Shown in pieces: positions 25,499 through 35,342 of a DNA stretch of 64,000 nucleotides (position 1 is its first letter; the number at the start of each line of letters is the position of its first letter). Source of the stretch: Halopseudomonas xiamenensis (GTDB lineage: Bacteria; Pseudomonadota; Gammaproteobacteria; Pseudomonadales; Pseudomonadaceae); the NCBI RefSeq assembly GCF_014219065.1, contig NZ_JACLGO010000008.1, forward strand, positions 1 through 64,000. The letters run 5' to 3'. The notes under the pieces are model-generated. The model ran no database searches. It worked only from the letters and a program-made list of their open reading frames with translations, and was not told where the DNA came from. The position numbers were made by a program, and so were the translations under genes.

Positions 25499-26929
25499 AT
25501 GCGCGCCCACCTGCAATCCATCGATGAGTTACCCACACTGCTTGCTGCCCAACGCAGGGCTTTCGACCAGCAGGGGCCGGTCAGTGCCGAGCAGCGCCGT
25601 GGCCGTATCCAGCAGGTGATCGATCTGCTGGTGGAGCATCACCAGCAACTGGCCGAGGCGATGGACGCCGATTTCGGCGGCCGGCACCCCGGTTTTGGCC
25701 TGATGAACGACGTGCTGGGTTCCCTGGGTTCGCTCAAGCATGCCCGCGACCACCTGCATGAGTGGATGCCGAACGAGCCGCGCCAGGTATTCGCGCCTTA
25801 CGACCAGCTGGGCGCACAGGGCTGGGTGCAGTACCAGCCCAAGGGTAGTGTCGGTATCATCGGTACCTGGAACGCGCCCCTGTTCACCCTGCTCAGCCCG
25901 CTGGCCTGCGCCTTTGCCGCCGGTAACCGGGCGGTGCTCAAGCCATCGGAAATCGTCCCGCGTACCGCCGAGCTGCTGGCACAGCTGGTGGGTCAGCGTT
26001 TCGATCCGCTGGAGCTGGCGATCATCACCGGCGGGGTAGAGGTGGGGCAGCCCTTCGCCAGCCAGCCGTTCAATCACCTGGTGTTCACCGGCAGCACCGA
26101 GGTCGGGCGTGACATCATGCGCCGCGCCGCGGAGAATCTGGTGCCGGTGACCCTGGAGCTGGGCGGCAAGTCGCCGGTGGTGATCGGCCAGAATGCCGAT
26201 GTCGCCGAGGCGGCGCGGCGGCTGGCGATCGCCAAGGGCATGAATGGTGGACAGCTCTGTATCTCCCCGGATCGGGTGTTCGTACCGGTGGCCCTGCGCG
26301 AGCAGTTCCTTCGTCAGTTCGCGGAGACCTACAGTGGCCTGTACCCCAGCGTGACCGATAACCCGAACCAGGTCTGCGTGGTCAATGAGCGGCACCTGCA
26401 GCGCCTCGATGGCTATCTGCAGGAAGTGCGCGAGATGGGTGTGGAGGTGCTGCAGTGCCCGGACGTGCCGTTCGATGCCAGCCAGCGCAGGCGCCCCCTG
26501 AGCCTGGTGGTCAACCCGCCCCTGACCAGTCGCATCATGCGCGAGGAGATCTTCGGCCCGGCGCTGGTGGTGCTGACCTACAGCGATATCCGCCATGTGG
26601 TCGAGGAGATCAACCAGGGCGAGCGGCCGCTGGCACTGTACTACTTCGGTCAGGACCAGGCCGAGCAGGACCATGTGCTCGGGCATACGCTGTCCGGTGG
26701 CGTCACCATCAACGATGCGCTGATGCACGCGGCGATGGAAAACGCACCGTTCGGTGGCATCGGCGCTTCCGGCATGGGGCGCTACCATGGTCGTGAGGGC
26801 TTTCTGGAGTTCAGTCATGCGCGCACCGTGTTCCAGGCGGCAGCGGTTGACCCGCGTGCCGAGTGGGGCATGCTGCCGCCCTACCATGAGGGTTTCACCG
26901 CGGTGATGCAGTCGCAGATCAGCCGCTGA
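25499..26929 (+). CDS. Aldehyde dehydrogenase (coniferyl-aldehyde-dehydrogenase-like)
   Basis: The 476-residue NAD(P)-dependent ALDH has catalytic Asn125 (GTWNAP), Glu220 (LELGGKSP) and Cys254 (GGQLCISPDRV), and its overall length and N-terminus resemble the coniferyl aldehyde dehydrogenase (CalB) group, which lacks the usual long C-terminal arm. ATG 25499 has AAAGGAG 8 bases upstream. In cholate degradation a side-chain aldehyde made by retro-aldol cleavage is oxidised to a C22 acid before further CoA activation, so this gene is a reasonable candidate for that step. It has its own operator/promoter site F and is followed by a chemoreceptor gene after 63 bases. Confidence 0.85.
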   Translation: MRAHLQSIDELPTLLAAQRRAFDQQGPVSAEQRRGRIQQVIDLLVEHHQQLAEAMDADFGGRHPGFGLMNDVLGSLGSLKHARDHLHEWMPNEPRQVFAPYDQLGAQGWVQYQPKGSVGIIGTWNAPLFTLLSPLACAFAAGNRAVLKPSEIVPRTAELLAQLVGQRFDPLELAIITGGVEVGQPFASQPFNHLVFTGSTEVGRDIMRRAAENLVPVTLELGGKSPVVIGQNADVAEAARRLAIAKGMNGGQLCISPDRVFVPVALREQFLRQFAETYSGLYPSVTDNPNQVCVVNERHLQRLDGYLQEVREMGVEVLQCPDVPFDASQRRRPLSLVVNPPLTSRIMREEIFGPALVVLTYSDIRHVVEEINQGERPLALYYFGQDQAEQDHVLGHTLSGGVTINDALMHAAMENAPFGGIGASGMGRYHGREGFLEFSHARTVFQAAAVDPRAEWGMLPPYHEGFTAVMQSQISR

Positions 26930-26992
26930 ACCTGCCGTTTCGAACTTGCCAGCTCCCCCGGAAGGGGAGTATGCATGGCTGGGAGGCCGATC

Positions 26993-28654
26993 ATGCCCCG
27001 AATCCATTTGCGTATGAGTATCGCTGCCCGCCTGTTGCTCTGGGCGGGTCTTGCCAGTGTGCTGTTCTACACCGCCGTGGCGTTGGGCTGGTATGGCCTG
27101 CAGTCATCCCGTGACAGCCTGCGTGCGGTGCAGGCTGAGCAATTGACGGTGATCAGTCGCACCACCGAGATCGAGCACCTGCTGGATGACAACCGGCGGC
27201 TGGTGCTGATCGCCTTCCAGTATGACCCCGAGGGCAAGTTGTCGATCGCCCATGACCGGGCCATGTCCATGTACCTGGAGGAGATTCGCGCCAACAGTGC
27301 ACGGATCGAAGGGTTGCGGGGCGTCTTCACGCAGCGGCCGCTGGACGAGCAGGAGCAGCAACTGCTGGCCCGCTTCGAGGAGCACTACCAGTTCTGGCTG
27401 GAAGACCTGGATGCCATGCTGGCGTTGCTGGAGATCGAGGACTTCCGCGTCAATGGTATGCGCGCCTTTCTCCAGGTGGGTGCCGAGGAAGGGCGCCTGG
27501 CGCGGGTTGCGCTGGCGGAGCTGCGTACCCACCAGCAGCAGAAGGCCGAGGCCGGGTTCCTCCTGGCCGAGCGCCGCTATCGGCTGACGGTGGGCATCTA
27601 TCTGACCCTGGCCATCGTCGGGCTGGTGCTGGGCAGTATCACCGGGATACTTACCCTGGCCCGTCTGCGGCGTGGCTTCGGCACTGTGTCGGAACACGCA
27701 CGGGCGATTGCCGCCGGCGATCTGACCGCCGAGGTGCAGGTCAGCGGGCGCGATGAAATTGCCGACCTGTTGACCGAGTTTGCCCGCATGCAGGGCAACC
27801 TGCGCGAGTTGATCGGTGGCGTGCGTGGCCAGGTGAGTCTGCTTGGCAGCTCCTCGGCGCGGCTGTCGGCATTGTCCGAGGGCGCTTCACGCATGGCGCA
27901 GCAGCAGTCCGATGCGGTGATCAGCATGTCCTCGGCGGTGGAGGAGTTGTCGGTATCCATCGACGAGGTCGGCAGCCATGCCGAATCGACCCGACAGATC
28001 ACCGAGCAGGCCGCGGCGCGCTCCACCCAGAGCGAGACGCTGATCCAGCGCATGACCGCGGAGATGACCGATATCGCCGGTGCGGTGCAGCAGACCGCCG
28101 AACACATGCAAGACCTGGAGCGCTTCTCGGCACAGATCGGCAGCGTGATCCAGGTGATCAACGAGGTTGCCGAGCAGACGAATTTGCTATCGCTGAATGC
28201 GGCTATCGAGGCGGCCAGGGCCGGCGAGATGGGGCGCGGCTTCGCCGTGGTGGCCACCGAAGTGCGGCAGTTGGCCGAGCGTACCTCGCAATCGACCCTG
28301 GAGATCGCCGAGACGGTCAAGCAGGTGCAGAGCGGCACCCGTGCCGTGGCTGCGGGCCTGCAGCAGACGGTCGGACGGGTGCAGGCCGGCGTCGAGCTGG
28401 CGCGGGAAGCCGATGGCTCGGTGGCGCAGATTCGTGCCGGTACCGGTGAGGTGATCGTCGCGGTGAACGAGATTACCGAAGTGCTCAAGGGTCAGGCTGC
28501 AGCCACTCGGGAGATCGCCCAACGGGTGGAAGGCGTCTCTGGCGGTGCCCAGGAAATGTCCGGCAGCGCCGCGGAGAGCGCGGCAGCCGCCGCCGAGCTG
28601 CAGGAACTGGCCGGCGAACTGGAGCGCATGGCCCAGCGTTTTCGCACCAGTTGA
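26993..28654 (+). CDS. Methyl-accepting chemotaxis protein
   Basis: The 553-residue chemoreceptor has two transmembrane segments (about 14-36 and 198-225) bounding a roughly 160-residue helical periplasmic sensor domain of the four-helix type, then a HAMP domain and a signalling coiled coil. The highly conserved tip [18 protein letters not shown] identifies it, and [16 protein letters not shown] follows. I prefer the ATG at 26993 (GGAGG 7 bases upstream); 26975, also with a good GGGGAG, would add six residues. It sits inside the steroid island after the ALDH gene, so taxis toward the substrate or a breakdown product is inferred. Confidence 0.9.
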   Translation: MPRIHLRMSIAARLLLWAGLASVLFYTAVALGWYGLQSSRDSLRAVQAEQLTVISRTTEIEHLLDDNRRLVLIAFQYDPEGKLSIAHDRAMSMYLEEIRANSARIEGLRGVFTQRPLDEQEQQLLARFEEHYQFWLEDLDAMLALLEIEDFRVNGMRAFLQVGAEEGRLARVALAELRTHQQQKAEAGFLLAERRYRLTVGIYLTLAIVGLVLGSITGILTLARLRRGFGTVSEHARAIAAGDLTAEVQVSGRDEIADLLTEFARMQGNLRELIGGVRGQVSLLGSSSARLSALSEGASRMAQQQSDAVISMSSAVEELSVSIDEVGSHAESTRQITEQAAARSTQSETLIQRMTAEMTDIAGAVQQTAEHMQDLERFSAQIGSVIQVINEVAEQTNLLSLNAAIEAARAGEMGRGFAVVATEVRQLAERTSQSTLEIAETVKQVQSGTRAVAAGLQQTVGRVQAGVELAREADGSVAQIRAGTGEVIVAVNEITEVLKGQAAATREIAQRVEGVSGGAQEMSGSAAESAAAAAELQELAGELERMAQRFRTS

Positions 28655-28667
28655 TGACTGCGCAAGG

Positions 28668-28688
28668 GCGAGCGCCTGCTCGCCGACC
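28668..28688. repeat. Short palindromic repeat shared with 20644-20664
   Basis: The element has arms GGCGAGC/GCTCGCC around CCT-type spacing and ends in GAC. The identical 21 bases occur in the REP cluster near 20650. It follows the chemoreceptor stop by 13 bases and could act as a weak terminator or REP-derived stabiliser. Confidence 0.65.
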
Positions 28689-28729
28689 GTCGACTTTCCA
28701 GTCTCTTTTCACTCCTGACCTGAACCATA

Positions 28730-28771
28730 GTCCGCTTTGACGATGAGTGCAGGGGAGTCACTCCAGATAAT
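28730..28771 (+). promoter_or_regulatory. Operator/promoter site G upstream of the hsaA-kstD-kshB operon
   Basis: GTCCGCTTTGAC (28730-28741) is followed by GATGAG. After exactly 24 bases comes GATAAT (28766-28771), the best -10 match in the set. The hsaA-like start codon is 51 bases further on. Confidence 0.75.
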
Positions 28772-28822
28772 CAGATCAGCCGCGCATATGGGCGCTGCGG
28801 ATAGTCTCTGGAGGACCAAAAG

Positions 28823-30013
28823 ATGGGTGTCACTCGCGAACGAAGTGAAAAAGAACGCGAATTGCTGGAAAGCGCGCGGCAGATGATTCCGGCGCTGAAA
28901 GCGCGAGCTGAACAGGCCGATCGGGACCAGAAGGTGCCGGTCGAGACCGTCGCCGATATGCAGGAAGCAGGACTGTTCCGGGCCATGCAGCCGAAACGCT
29001 TTGGCGGTTTCGAGCTGGATCCGCGCGGATTCTTCGATATTCAGATGGCCCTGGCCGAGGGTTGCATGTCCACTGCCTGGATCTACGGCGTGATGGGGGT
29101 ACACCCATGGCAGCTGGCACGTTATCCGTTGCAGGCGCAGGAAGACGTCTGGGGCGAGAACCCCGACACCCTGGTCGGCTCCACCTATATGCCGGTGGCC
29201 AAGGTGACACCGGTGGAAGGCGGTTATCGCATCAGCGGTCGCTGGGGCTTCTCCAGCGGCAGTGAGCATTGCAGCTGGACCCTGCTGGGCGGCATCATTC
29301 CGCCGGACGCCAATGGTGAGGGCGTGGAACACGGCACCTTCCTGGTGCCGGCCAGCGACTACCGCATCGAGCGTAACTGGGACGTGCTGGGCCTGCGCGG
29401 CACCGGCAGTCACGATATCGTGGTCGAGGACGCCTTCGTGCCCGCCCACCGCGTACAGCGTACCAACAATACCAGCATGGAGGCCACGCCGGGACGGCTG
29501 GTCAACACCAACCCACTGTATGGCATTCCCTTCGCCCAGGTCTTCACCCGGGCGGTATCCAGTTCCTGCCTGGGGGCGCTGCAGGGAGCGATCAACGAGT
29601 TCCGTGACAACGCCAAGCGGCATATCGGCAAGCATGGTGGCAAGACTGCCGAAGACCCCCTGGCGCAGGAAGTGGTGGCCGATGCGACCCTGACCCTGGA
29701 CCAGCTCAAACTGGTGCTGGAGCGCAATTTCGCGCACCTGATGGATCTGGCGCAGCGCGACGAGTTCCCGGATGAGGAAACCCGCCTGCTGTACCGCTAC
29801 CAGTCGGCCTACGTGACCAACATCTGCGCCGACAAGGCCGACCAGTTGCTGCGCTGCATGGCGGCGTCGGGGCTGTACAACACCAACCCGGTGGCGCGGA
29901 TCTTCCGTGACCTGCACCAGGCCCGTGGCCATATCTCCAATAACGTGGCGGCCTTCGCCCGTGCCTATGGTGCCGTGCAGCTGGGCCTGCCCAACCCCGA
30001 TCCCTACGTCTGA
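28823..30013 (+). CDS. Flavin-dependent monooxygenase, oxygenase component (HsaA/HPAH-C2-like)
   Basis: The 396-residue protein has the acyl-CoA dehydrogenase fold with the features of group D two-component monooxygenases. These include an N-terminal helical start with DMQEAGLFRAMQPKRFGG, a central SGRWGFSSGSEHCSW strand pattern and LRGTGSHDIVVEDAFVPAHR, and it lacks the usual acyl-CoA catalytic glutamate motif. HsaA hydroxylates the phenolic ring A of 3-HSA, giving the catechol that is then cleaved. The expected reductase is the fused flavin reductase encoded at 24268. GGAGG lies 8 bases before ATG 28823. Known homologues also act on hydroxyphenylacetate, so the steroid substrate rests on context (kstD and kshB are the next genes). 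Confidence 0.75.
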   Translation: MGVTRERSEKERELLESARQMIPALKARAEQADRDQKVPVETVADMQEAGLFRAMQPKRFGGFELDPRGFFDIQMALAEGCMSTAWIYGVMGVHPWQLARYPLQAQEDVWGENPDTLVGSTYMPVAKVTPVEGGYRISGRWGFSSGSEHCSWTLLGGIIPPDANGEGVEHGTFLVPASDYRIERNWDVLGLRGTGSHDIVVEDAFVPAHRVQRTNNTSMEATPGRLVNTNPLYGIPFAQVFTRAVSSSCLGALQGAINEFRDNAKRHIGKHGGKTAEDPLAQEVVADATLTLDQLKLVLERNFAHLMDLAQRDEFPDEETRLLYRYQSAYVTNICADKADQLLRCMAASGLYNTNPVARIFRDLHQARGHISNNVAAFARAYGAVQLGLPNPDPYV

Positions 30014-30097
30014 ACCGATTCCTGTGTCTGAATCATGGCGCCGCCGCCGGTCGTCGGATCGGCGGTGCTCCCACGGACCGCAACAACGAGTATCGAC

Positions 30098-31810
30098 ATG
30101 CATAACAACAATGATTTCAACGCAGTATACGACCTGATAGTGGTGGGCTCGGGGGCCGGCGCGATGACTGCCGCGGTGGTTGCCGCCGACCAGGGGCTAT
30201 CGGTGCTGGTGGTGGAAAAGGCAGCTCAGTACGGCGGCACTTCGGCCCTGTCGGGGGGCGGTATCTGGATTCCCAACAATCATTATTTCAAGGCCATTGG
30301 CGGCAAGGACAGCGAAGAGCTGGCCTGGACCTATCTCAAGGCTGCCGTGGGTGAGCGGGTAGACGAGAGCCGTCTGCGCACCTACCTGGACAAGGCTCCG
30401 GAAATGATCAGTTGGCTGGAGCAGCATAGCCGCGTCCGCTACGCCGTGGCCGACAAGTATCCGGACTATTACCAGCACCTGCCGGGCGCGCTGCCGGGCG
30501 GGCGCAGCCTGGATCCGGAGCTGTTCGATCTCAGCCAGCTTGGCGATGAGCTGGCAAACCTGCGTGAAGCCTCGCCGGGCAACCTGCTGATGGGACGTAT
30601 TTCCTGGACTGCCCGGGATGCGCACAAGGCGATGGCCAAGACCCGGGGCTGGCGGTTGATGGTGTTGTGGATGATGTTGCGTTACAAGCTGGATTTCGGC
30701 TGGCGCAAGAAGACCAACAGCAAGCGTGATCGCCGGGCTGCGCTGGGTAACTCGTTGGTGGCCAGCCTGCGTGCCTCTTTGCTGGATCGGAAGGTGCCCC
30801 TGTGGCTGAACACCGACTTCCGCGAGCTGATCGAGGAAGATGGCCGGGTCTGCGGCGTGGTGGTCGAGCGCGATGGCCAGCTGCAGCGCCTGCAGGCGCG
30901 CAAGGGCGTGATCCTCGGCGCGGGTGGCTTCGAGCAGAACCAGGCGCTGCGCGAGAAATATCTGCCGCAGCCGACCAAGGTGGCCTGGAGTGCCACGCCC
31001 GCCGGCGCCAATACCGGTGCCGCGCTGGAAGCAGCTCAGCAACTGGGTGCCGCTACCGACCTGATGGACTGGGGCTGGTGGGCGCCGAGCCTGCTGGTGC
31101 CCGGCGAAGACCGCGCCCGTGGCGTGTTTGCCGAGCGCGCCTTCCCCGGCGCGATCGTGGTCAACCAGCAGGGTAAGCGCTTCGTCAACGAGGCGATAGC
31201 CTACCTGGAATTCGTCGATGCCATGTACCGCGATCAAGCTGAGACCGGCGGGCAGAGCATCCCCAGCTGGGTCGTTTTCGACAGCAAGTTCCGCTTCAAC
31301 TATGCCATGGGGCCGCTGATGCCGGCACAGATCATGCCCGACAGCCGCCTGCGCAAGAACTGGCTGAACAACGTCTACTACAAGGCCGACTCGCTGGATG
31401 AGCTGGCCGGGCAGATCGGTGTCGATGCCGCCGGACTCAAGGCCACGGTGCAGCGGGTCAACGGTTTCGCCCGCAGTGGCAAGGACGAGGACTTCGATCG
31501 GGGTGGCAACGTGTTCGACCGCTACTACGGCGACAGCAATGTCAGCCCCAACCCCTGCCTGGCACCGCTGGAGAAAGGGCCGTTCTACGCCATGCCCATG
31601 TATGCCGGCGATATTGGCACCAAGGGCGGGCTGCTGACCAATGCCGATGCGCAGGTGCTGCATGAGTCGGGGCAGCCGATCGCCGGGCTGTACGCCATCG
31701 GCAATACCTCGGCCTCGGTGATGGGCACTACCTATCCCGGTGCCGGCGGCACCCTGGGCCCGGCCATGACCTTCGGTTACGTGGCTGCCCTGCACGCAGC
31801 GCAGCAATAG
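30098..31810 (+). CDS. kstD: 3-ketosteroid delta-1-dehydrogenase-like flavoprotein
   Basis: The 570-residue FAD enzyme has the dinucleotide motif GSGAGA (17-22) closing with Glu40, then GGTSALSGGGIWIPNN, the typical KstD/fumarate-reductase-like segment that replaces the succinate-type active site. Near the C-terminus Tyr546 is followed by PGAGGTLGPAMTFG, which matches the conserved Tyr-Pro-Gly region that holds the steroid A ring. Delta-1 desaturation with 9-alpha-hydroxylation aromatises ring A and opens ring B. The ATG at 30098 has only a weak ribosome site. A delta-4(5-alpha) dehydrogenase is the main alternative, since the two types differ subtly. It lies 84 bases after the hsaA-like gene. 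Confidence 0.8.
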   Translation: MHNNNDFNAVYDLIVVGSGAGAMTAAVVAADQGLSVLVVEKAAQYGGTSALSGGGIWIPNNHYFKAIGGKDSEELAWTYLKAAVGERVDESRLRTYLDKAPEMISWLEQHSRVRYAVADKYPDYYQHLPGALPGGRSLDPELFDLSQLGDELANLREASPGNLLMGRISWTARDAHKAMAKTRGWRLMVLWMMLRYKLDFGWRKKTNSKRDRRAALGNSLVASLRASLLDRKVPLWLNTDFRELIEEDGRVCGVVVERDGQLQRLQARKGVILGAGGFEQNQALREKYLPQPTKVAWSATPAGANTGAALEAAQQLGAATDLMDWGWWAPSLLVPGEDRARGVFAERAFPGAIVVNQQGKRFVNEAIAYLEFVDAMYRDQAETGGQSIPSWVVFDSKFRFNYAMGPLMPAQIMPDSRLRKNWLNNVYYKADSLDELAGQIGVDAAGLKATVQRVNGFARSGKDEDFDRGGNVFDRYYGDSNVSPNPCLAPLEKGPFYAMPMYAGDIGTKGGLLTNADAQVLHESGQPIAGLYAIGNTSASVMGTTYPGAGGTLGPAMTFGYVAALHAAQQ

Positions 31811-31821
31811 AGGAGGTGCAG

Positions 31822-32586
31822 ATGAGCAATCGACTGACCAACAAGGTAGCGGTGGTGACCGGTGCCGCCAGTGGCATCGGCGAGGCCACGGTACGGCGTT
31901 TCGTCGCCGAGGGCGCACGGGTCATCATGACCGACCTGAATGCGTCGGATGGCGAGCGCATCGCTGCGGAACTGGGCGCTGGCGTGCTGTTCATGCGTCA
32001 GGATGTCAGTGATCCGGCCGGCTGGCAGGCGCTGGCCGGGCTGGTGCGCGAACGCTTCCAGCGGCTGGATGTGCTGGTCAACAACGCCGGCATCCTGATT
32101 CCCGGCAGCATCGAGGACGCGAGCCTGGAGCAGTGGCACAAGCTGCTGCGGGTCAATGCCGATAGTGTATTCCTTGGCTGCCAGACCGCCATCGCGCTGA
32201 TGAAGGAAAGCGGTGGTGGCGGCTCGATCGTGAATATTTCCTCGATCGCTGCGCTGGCGGCCCGCGACGACTACATGGCCTACGGCGCCAGCAAGGGTGC
32301 GGTGGCGGCGCTGACGCGCAGCGTGGCGGTGCATTGCCGGCGGCAGAAGTACCGCATTCGCTGCAACTCGGTGCACCCCGACGGGGTGCTTACCGCCATG
32401 ACCCGTGGTGGCTACCCCCAGGGTATCGACCCGGCCCGCCTGACCATCGACCACGACCCGATGAACCGCGCCTGCCTGCCCGAGGACGTGGCCGATGCGG
32501 TGCTGTACCTGGCTGCGGATGAATCGCGTGCGGTCAACGGCATCGAGCTGCGGGTCGACAGTGGTCAATTCGTGATGAGTATCTGA
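31822..32586 (+). CDS. SDR, hydroxysteroid dehydrogenase-like
   Basis: The 254-residue classical SDR has TGAASGIG near residue 13-20, NNAG near 88-91, a catalytic Ser in NISSIAAL and YGASK for Tyr-x3-Lys. AGGAGG lies 5 bases upstream of ATG 31822, and an in-frame GTG at 31816 falls in that site. It starts 11 bases after kstD and ends 1 base before kshB, so it is firmly in the operon. The extended loop DGVLTAMTRGGYPQG after the catalytic region is where substrate specificity is set. A 17-beta or 12-type hydroxyl oxidation is plausible but unproven. Confidence 0.75.
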   Translation: MSNRLTNKVAVVTGAASGIGEATVRRFVAEGARVIMTDLNASDGERIAAELGAGVLFMRQDVSDPAGWQALAGLVRERFQRLDVLVNNAGILIPGSIEDASLEQWHKLLRVNADSVFLGCQTAIALMKESGGGGSIVNISSIAALAARDDYMAYGASKGAVAALTRSVAVHCRRQKYRIRCNSVHPDGVLTAMTRGGYPQGIDPARLTIDHDPMNRACLPEDVADAVLYLAADESRAVNGIELRVDSGQFVMSI

Positions 32587-32587
32587 T

Positions 32588-33622
32588 ATGACGACGCCCG
32601 ACTATATCTCGCTGGAGGTGGCCGCGGTCATCGCCGAAACCCATGACAGCTGCTCCTTCGAGTTCAAGGTGCCGCCGGAGCTGGCCGAGCGCTTCCATTA
32701 CCGGCCCGGTCAGTTCCTGACCCTGCGTATTCCCAGTGGCGACGACTGGTTGCCGCGTTGCTATTCGCTGTCCAGCTCACCCTTTGCCCGGGAGAACCTG
32801 CGGGTCACCGTCAAGCGGGTCGAGGACGGGCGTGGTTCCAACTGGCTGTGTGACAACATCAAGCCCGGCGATCGGGTGCAGGTGCTGGTGCCGGCCGGGG
32901 TATTCGTGCCCAAGGGGCTGGATGGCGACTTCCTGCTGCTGGCCGGTGGTAGCGGCATCACCCCGGTGTTGTCGATCCTGCGCTCGGTGCTCAGCCAGGC
33001 CCAGGGTCGGGTGCGCCTGGTCTATGCCAACCGTGATGAGCGCTCGGTGATCTTCCAGGAGTTGCTGCAGGGGCTGGTGCGGGAGCACCCGGAGCGGTTG
33101 CAGGTCTTGCACTGGCTCGACAGCCTGCAGGGCAATCCGAGTGTACCGCAGCTGGCGCAACTGGCGACCGGTTTCGAGCATGCCCAGGCCTTTATCTGCG
33201 GGCCGGGGCCGTTCATGGATGCCAGTGTCGAGGCGCTCAAGCGTGCCGGCCTGCCAGCCCCGTCGATTCATGTCGAGCGTTTCGTTTCACTGCCCAGCGA
33301 GAGCGAGCAACCGGTCCTCTCGGTGGTCGAGCATGTGGGCGCGGCGGCCACCCGGCTGACCGTCGAGCTCGATGGTAGTACCCATGAAATCGACTGCCAG
33401 GAAGGCGAGGTACTGCTGGCGGCGATGCGTCGCGAGGGCCTGCCGGCACCGCACTCCTGCCTGGTCGGCTCCTGTGCCACCTGCATGTGTACGCTGGTCG
33501 AGGGCACGGTGGATCTGCTGCACAACGATGCGCTGGACCAGCAGGAACTGAACGAGGGCTGGACGCTGGCCTGCCAGGCGGTCGCCACCAGTGCCAGCGT
33601 GCACCTGCGTTTCCCTGAATGA
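32588..33622 (+). CDS. kshB: Oxygenase reductase with FAD, NAD and plant-type [2Fe-2S] domains (KshB-like)
   Basis: The 344-residue reductase is ordered FNR-type FAD domain (RPGQFLTLR...RCYSLSSSP), NAD domain (GGSGITPVLSILRS, CGPGPFM) and C-terminal ferredoxin domain with Cys291, Cys296, Cys299 and Cys329. This order is that of KshB, PaaE and HmpX, and is distinct from benzoate-type reductases. It would pass electrons from NADH to the Rieske oxygenase at 12135. It begins 1 base after the preceding SDR stop; the ribosome site overlaps that gene. It could also serve an additional Rieske enzyme elsewhere in the genome. Confidence 0.8.
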   Translation: MTTPDYISLEVAAVIAETHDSCSFEFKVPPELAERFHYRPGQFLTLRIPSGDDWLPRCYSLSSSPFARENLRVTVKRVEDGRGSNWLCDNIKPGDRVQVLVPAGVFVPKGLDGDFLLLAGGSGITPVLSILRSVLSQAQGRVRLVYANRDERSVIFQELLQGLVREHPERLQVLHWLDSLQGNPSVPQLAQLATGFEHAQAFICGPGPFMDASVEALKRAGLPAPSIHVERFVSLPSESEQPVLSVVEHVGAAATRLTVELDGSTHEIDCQEGEVLLAAMRREGLPAPHSCLVGSCATCMCTLVEGTVDLLHNDALDQQELNEGWTLACQAVATSASVHLRFPE

Positions 33623-33641
33623 ATCAATGAGAGTGAAGCCG

Positions 33642-35234
33642 ATGGCCAGTGTTTTCCCCAACCATGAACATCTGCCGGCATCGATTCCGGCGCTGGTGCT
33701 GCGCGCCGCCGAGCTGCACGGGGCATTGCCGGCGCTGGAGGATGGTGACCAGCGCATCAGCTATGCCGAGTTGCCGCAGCGTATGCTGGCCGTGGCGCGG
33801 GCGATCATCGCCGCTGGCATCGAGCCTGGTGACCGGGTAGTGCTGTGGGCACCGAACAGTATCGATTGGGTGCTGTTGGCGCTGGGGTTGCAGGCAGCCG
33901 GTGCGGTACTGGTGCCGCTCAACACCCGCATGAAGGGTGCCGAAGCCGCCGACATAGTGGCGCGCAGTGGTGCGCGTCTGGCCTTTGTCCAGGGCCGCTT
34001 CCTGGATACCGACTATCCGGCGATGCTCGATGCACACCGCCCGGCGACGCTGGAACGCATGGTGGTGATTGGCGCCGAAGCACCGCGGGCGACGGACCAG
34101 CGGCTGGAGGACTTTCTTGCCGATGGCCAGCGCATTCCCGAGCAGCAGGCACGGGAGCTGGCCGAGTCGCTCGGGCCGCAGGATCTGTCCGACCTGCTGT
34201 TCACCTCCGGCACCACCGGCAAGTCCAAGGGCGTGATGTGCGCCCATGGTCCGTCGCTGCGGGCCTTCAACGAGTATGTGCGGATCATCGGGCTGGTGCC
34301 GGGTGACCGCTACCTGATCGTCAATCCGTTCTTCCATTCCTTCGGCTACAAGGCCGGCTGGCTGACCTGCCTGCTGGGTGGCGCGACCATACTGCCGCAG
34401 CCAGTGTTCGATGCCGATGAGGTGTTTCGCCGGGTTGCCGAGGATCGCGTGACCATATTGCCGGGGCCGCCGACGCTGTACCTGTCGATGCTGGACCATC
34501 CACGCCTGGGCGATACCGACCTGTCCAGCCTGCGGGTCGCGGTGACCGGCGCTTCGACCATTCCGCCGGTGCTGATCCAGCGCATCCGTGACGAGTTGGG
34601 CTGCAGCGTGGTGACCACCGCCTATGGCCTGACCGAGTGCGGCGGGCTGGCGACCATCTGCGACCCGCAGGATTCAGCCGAGGTGATCGCCGCCACCAGC
34701 GGCCGGCCGATCCCCGGGACCGAGATGGCGATACTCGATGCCCAGGGCCAGCCGGTGGCGCAGGGTGCCAATGGGGAAATCTGCCTGCGCGGCTTCCATA
34801 TCATGCAGGGCTACTTCGGTGATCCAGAGGGCACTGCCGCTGCCATCGACGAGAAGGGTTGGCTGCATACCGGTGATATCGGCAGCCTGGACGAACAGGG
34901 CAACCTGCGCATTACCGGACGGCTGAAGGACATGTTCATCGTTGGCGGCTTCAATTGCTATCCGGCGGAAATAGAGGCTGCGCTCAGTGAGCATCCGGCC
35001 ATCGCCCAGGTGGCGGTGCTGGGCGTGCCCGACGAGCGCATGGGCGAGGTGGGCTGTGCCTGCGTGGTGCTGCGTCAGGGCGAGATGCTGGATCAGGCGC
35101 AGGTGATCGCCTGGAGCAGGGAGCGCATGGCCAACTACAAGGTGCCGCGCCGGGTGGTGTTCTTCGAGCAGTTGCCGACCAATGCCTCGAACAAGGTCGA
35201 CAAGCTGGTGCTGGCCCGCGAACTGGCTGGCTGA
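33642..35234 (+). CDS. Acyl-CoA synthetase (AMP-forming)
   Basis: The 530-residue ANL-superfamily ligase has the P-loop LLFTSGTTGKSKG near residues 185-197, YGLTECGG, the hinge LHTGDIGSLDEQGNLRITGR and the C-terminal catalytic lysine region NASNKVDK. It activates a carboxylate with ATP and CoA. I prefer ATG 33642 with GAGAG 8 bases upstream; ATG 33627 has no site. It follows kshB after 19 bases. In this context the substrate is likely a steroid side-chain acid (C22/C24) or a seco-steroid propionate, comparable to StdA or FadD3-type enzymes. Sequence alone does not distinguish these. Confidence 0.85.
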   Translation: MASVFPNHEHLPASIPALVLRAAELHGALPALEDGDQRISYAELPQRMLAVARAIIAAGIEPGDRVVLWAPNSIDWVLLALGLQAAGAVLVPLNTRMKGAEAADIVARSGARLAFVQGRFLDTDYPAMLDAHRPATLERMVVIGAEAPRATDQRLEDFLADGQRIPEQQARELAESLGPQDLSDLLFTSGTTGKSKGVMCAHGPSLRAFNEYVRIIGLVPGDRYLIVNPFFHSFGYKAGWLTCLLGGATILPQPVFDADEVFRRVAEDRVTILPGPPTLYLSMLDHPRLGDTDLSSLRVAVTGASTIPPVLIQRIRDELGCSVVTTAYGLTECGGLATICDPQDSAEVIAATSGRPIPGTEMAILDAQGQPVAQGANGEICLRGFHIMQGYFGDPEGTAAAIDEKGWLHTGDIGSLDEQGNLRITGRLKDMFIVGGFNCYPAEIEAALSEHPAIAQVAVLGVPDERMGEVGCACVVLRQGEMLDQAQVIAWSRERMANYKVPRRVVFFEQLPTNASNKVDKLVLARELAG

Positions 35235-35242
35235 CAAAGGTG

Positions 35243-35321
35243 CCTGCATACTCTGTATGAGGTATGCGGGCAACTGTCGGCATTTCTGATACTGGCCATT
35301 CACCCACCGAGGGTGTGTGAA
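35243..35321 (+). other. Two stem-loops in the leader of the DUF1302 gene
   Basis: GCCTGCATAC (35243-35252) pairs with GTATGCGGGC (35263-35272), with one mismatch. TTCACCCACC (35299-35308) pairs with GGTGTGTGAA (35312-35321), with one mismatch, and ends 21 bases before the GTG start. Neither has a T-tract. They may attenuate or process the message between ligase and porin genes. Confidence 0.5.
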
Positions 35322-35342
35322 TGACAACATCAGGAGCAGACA

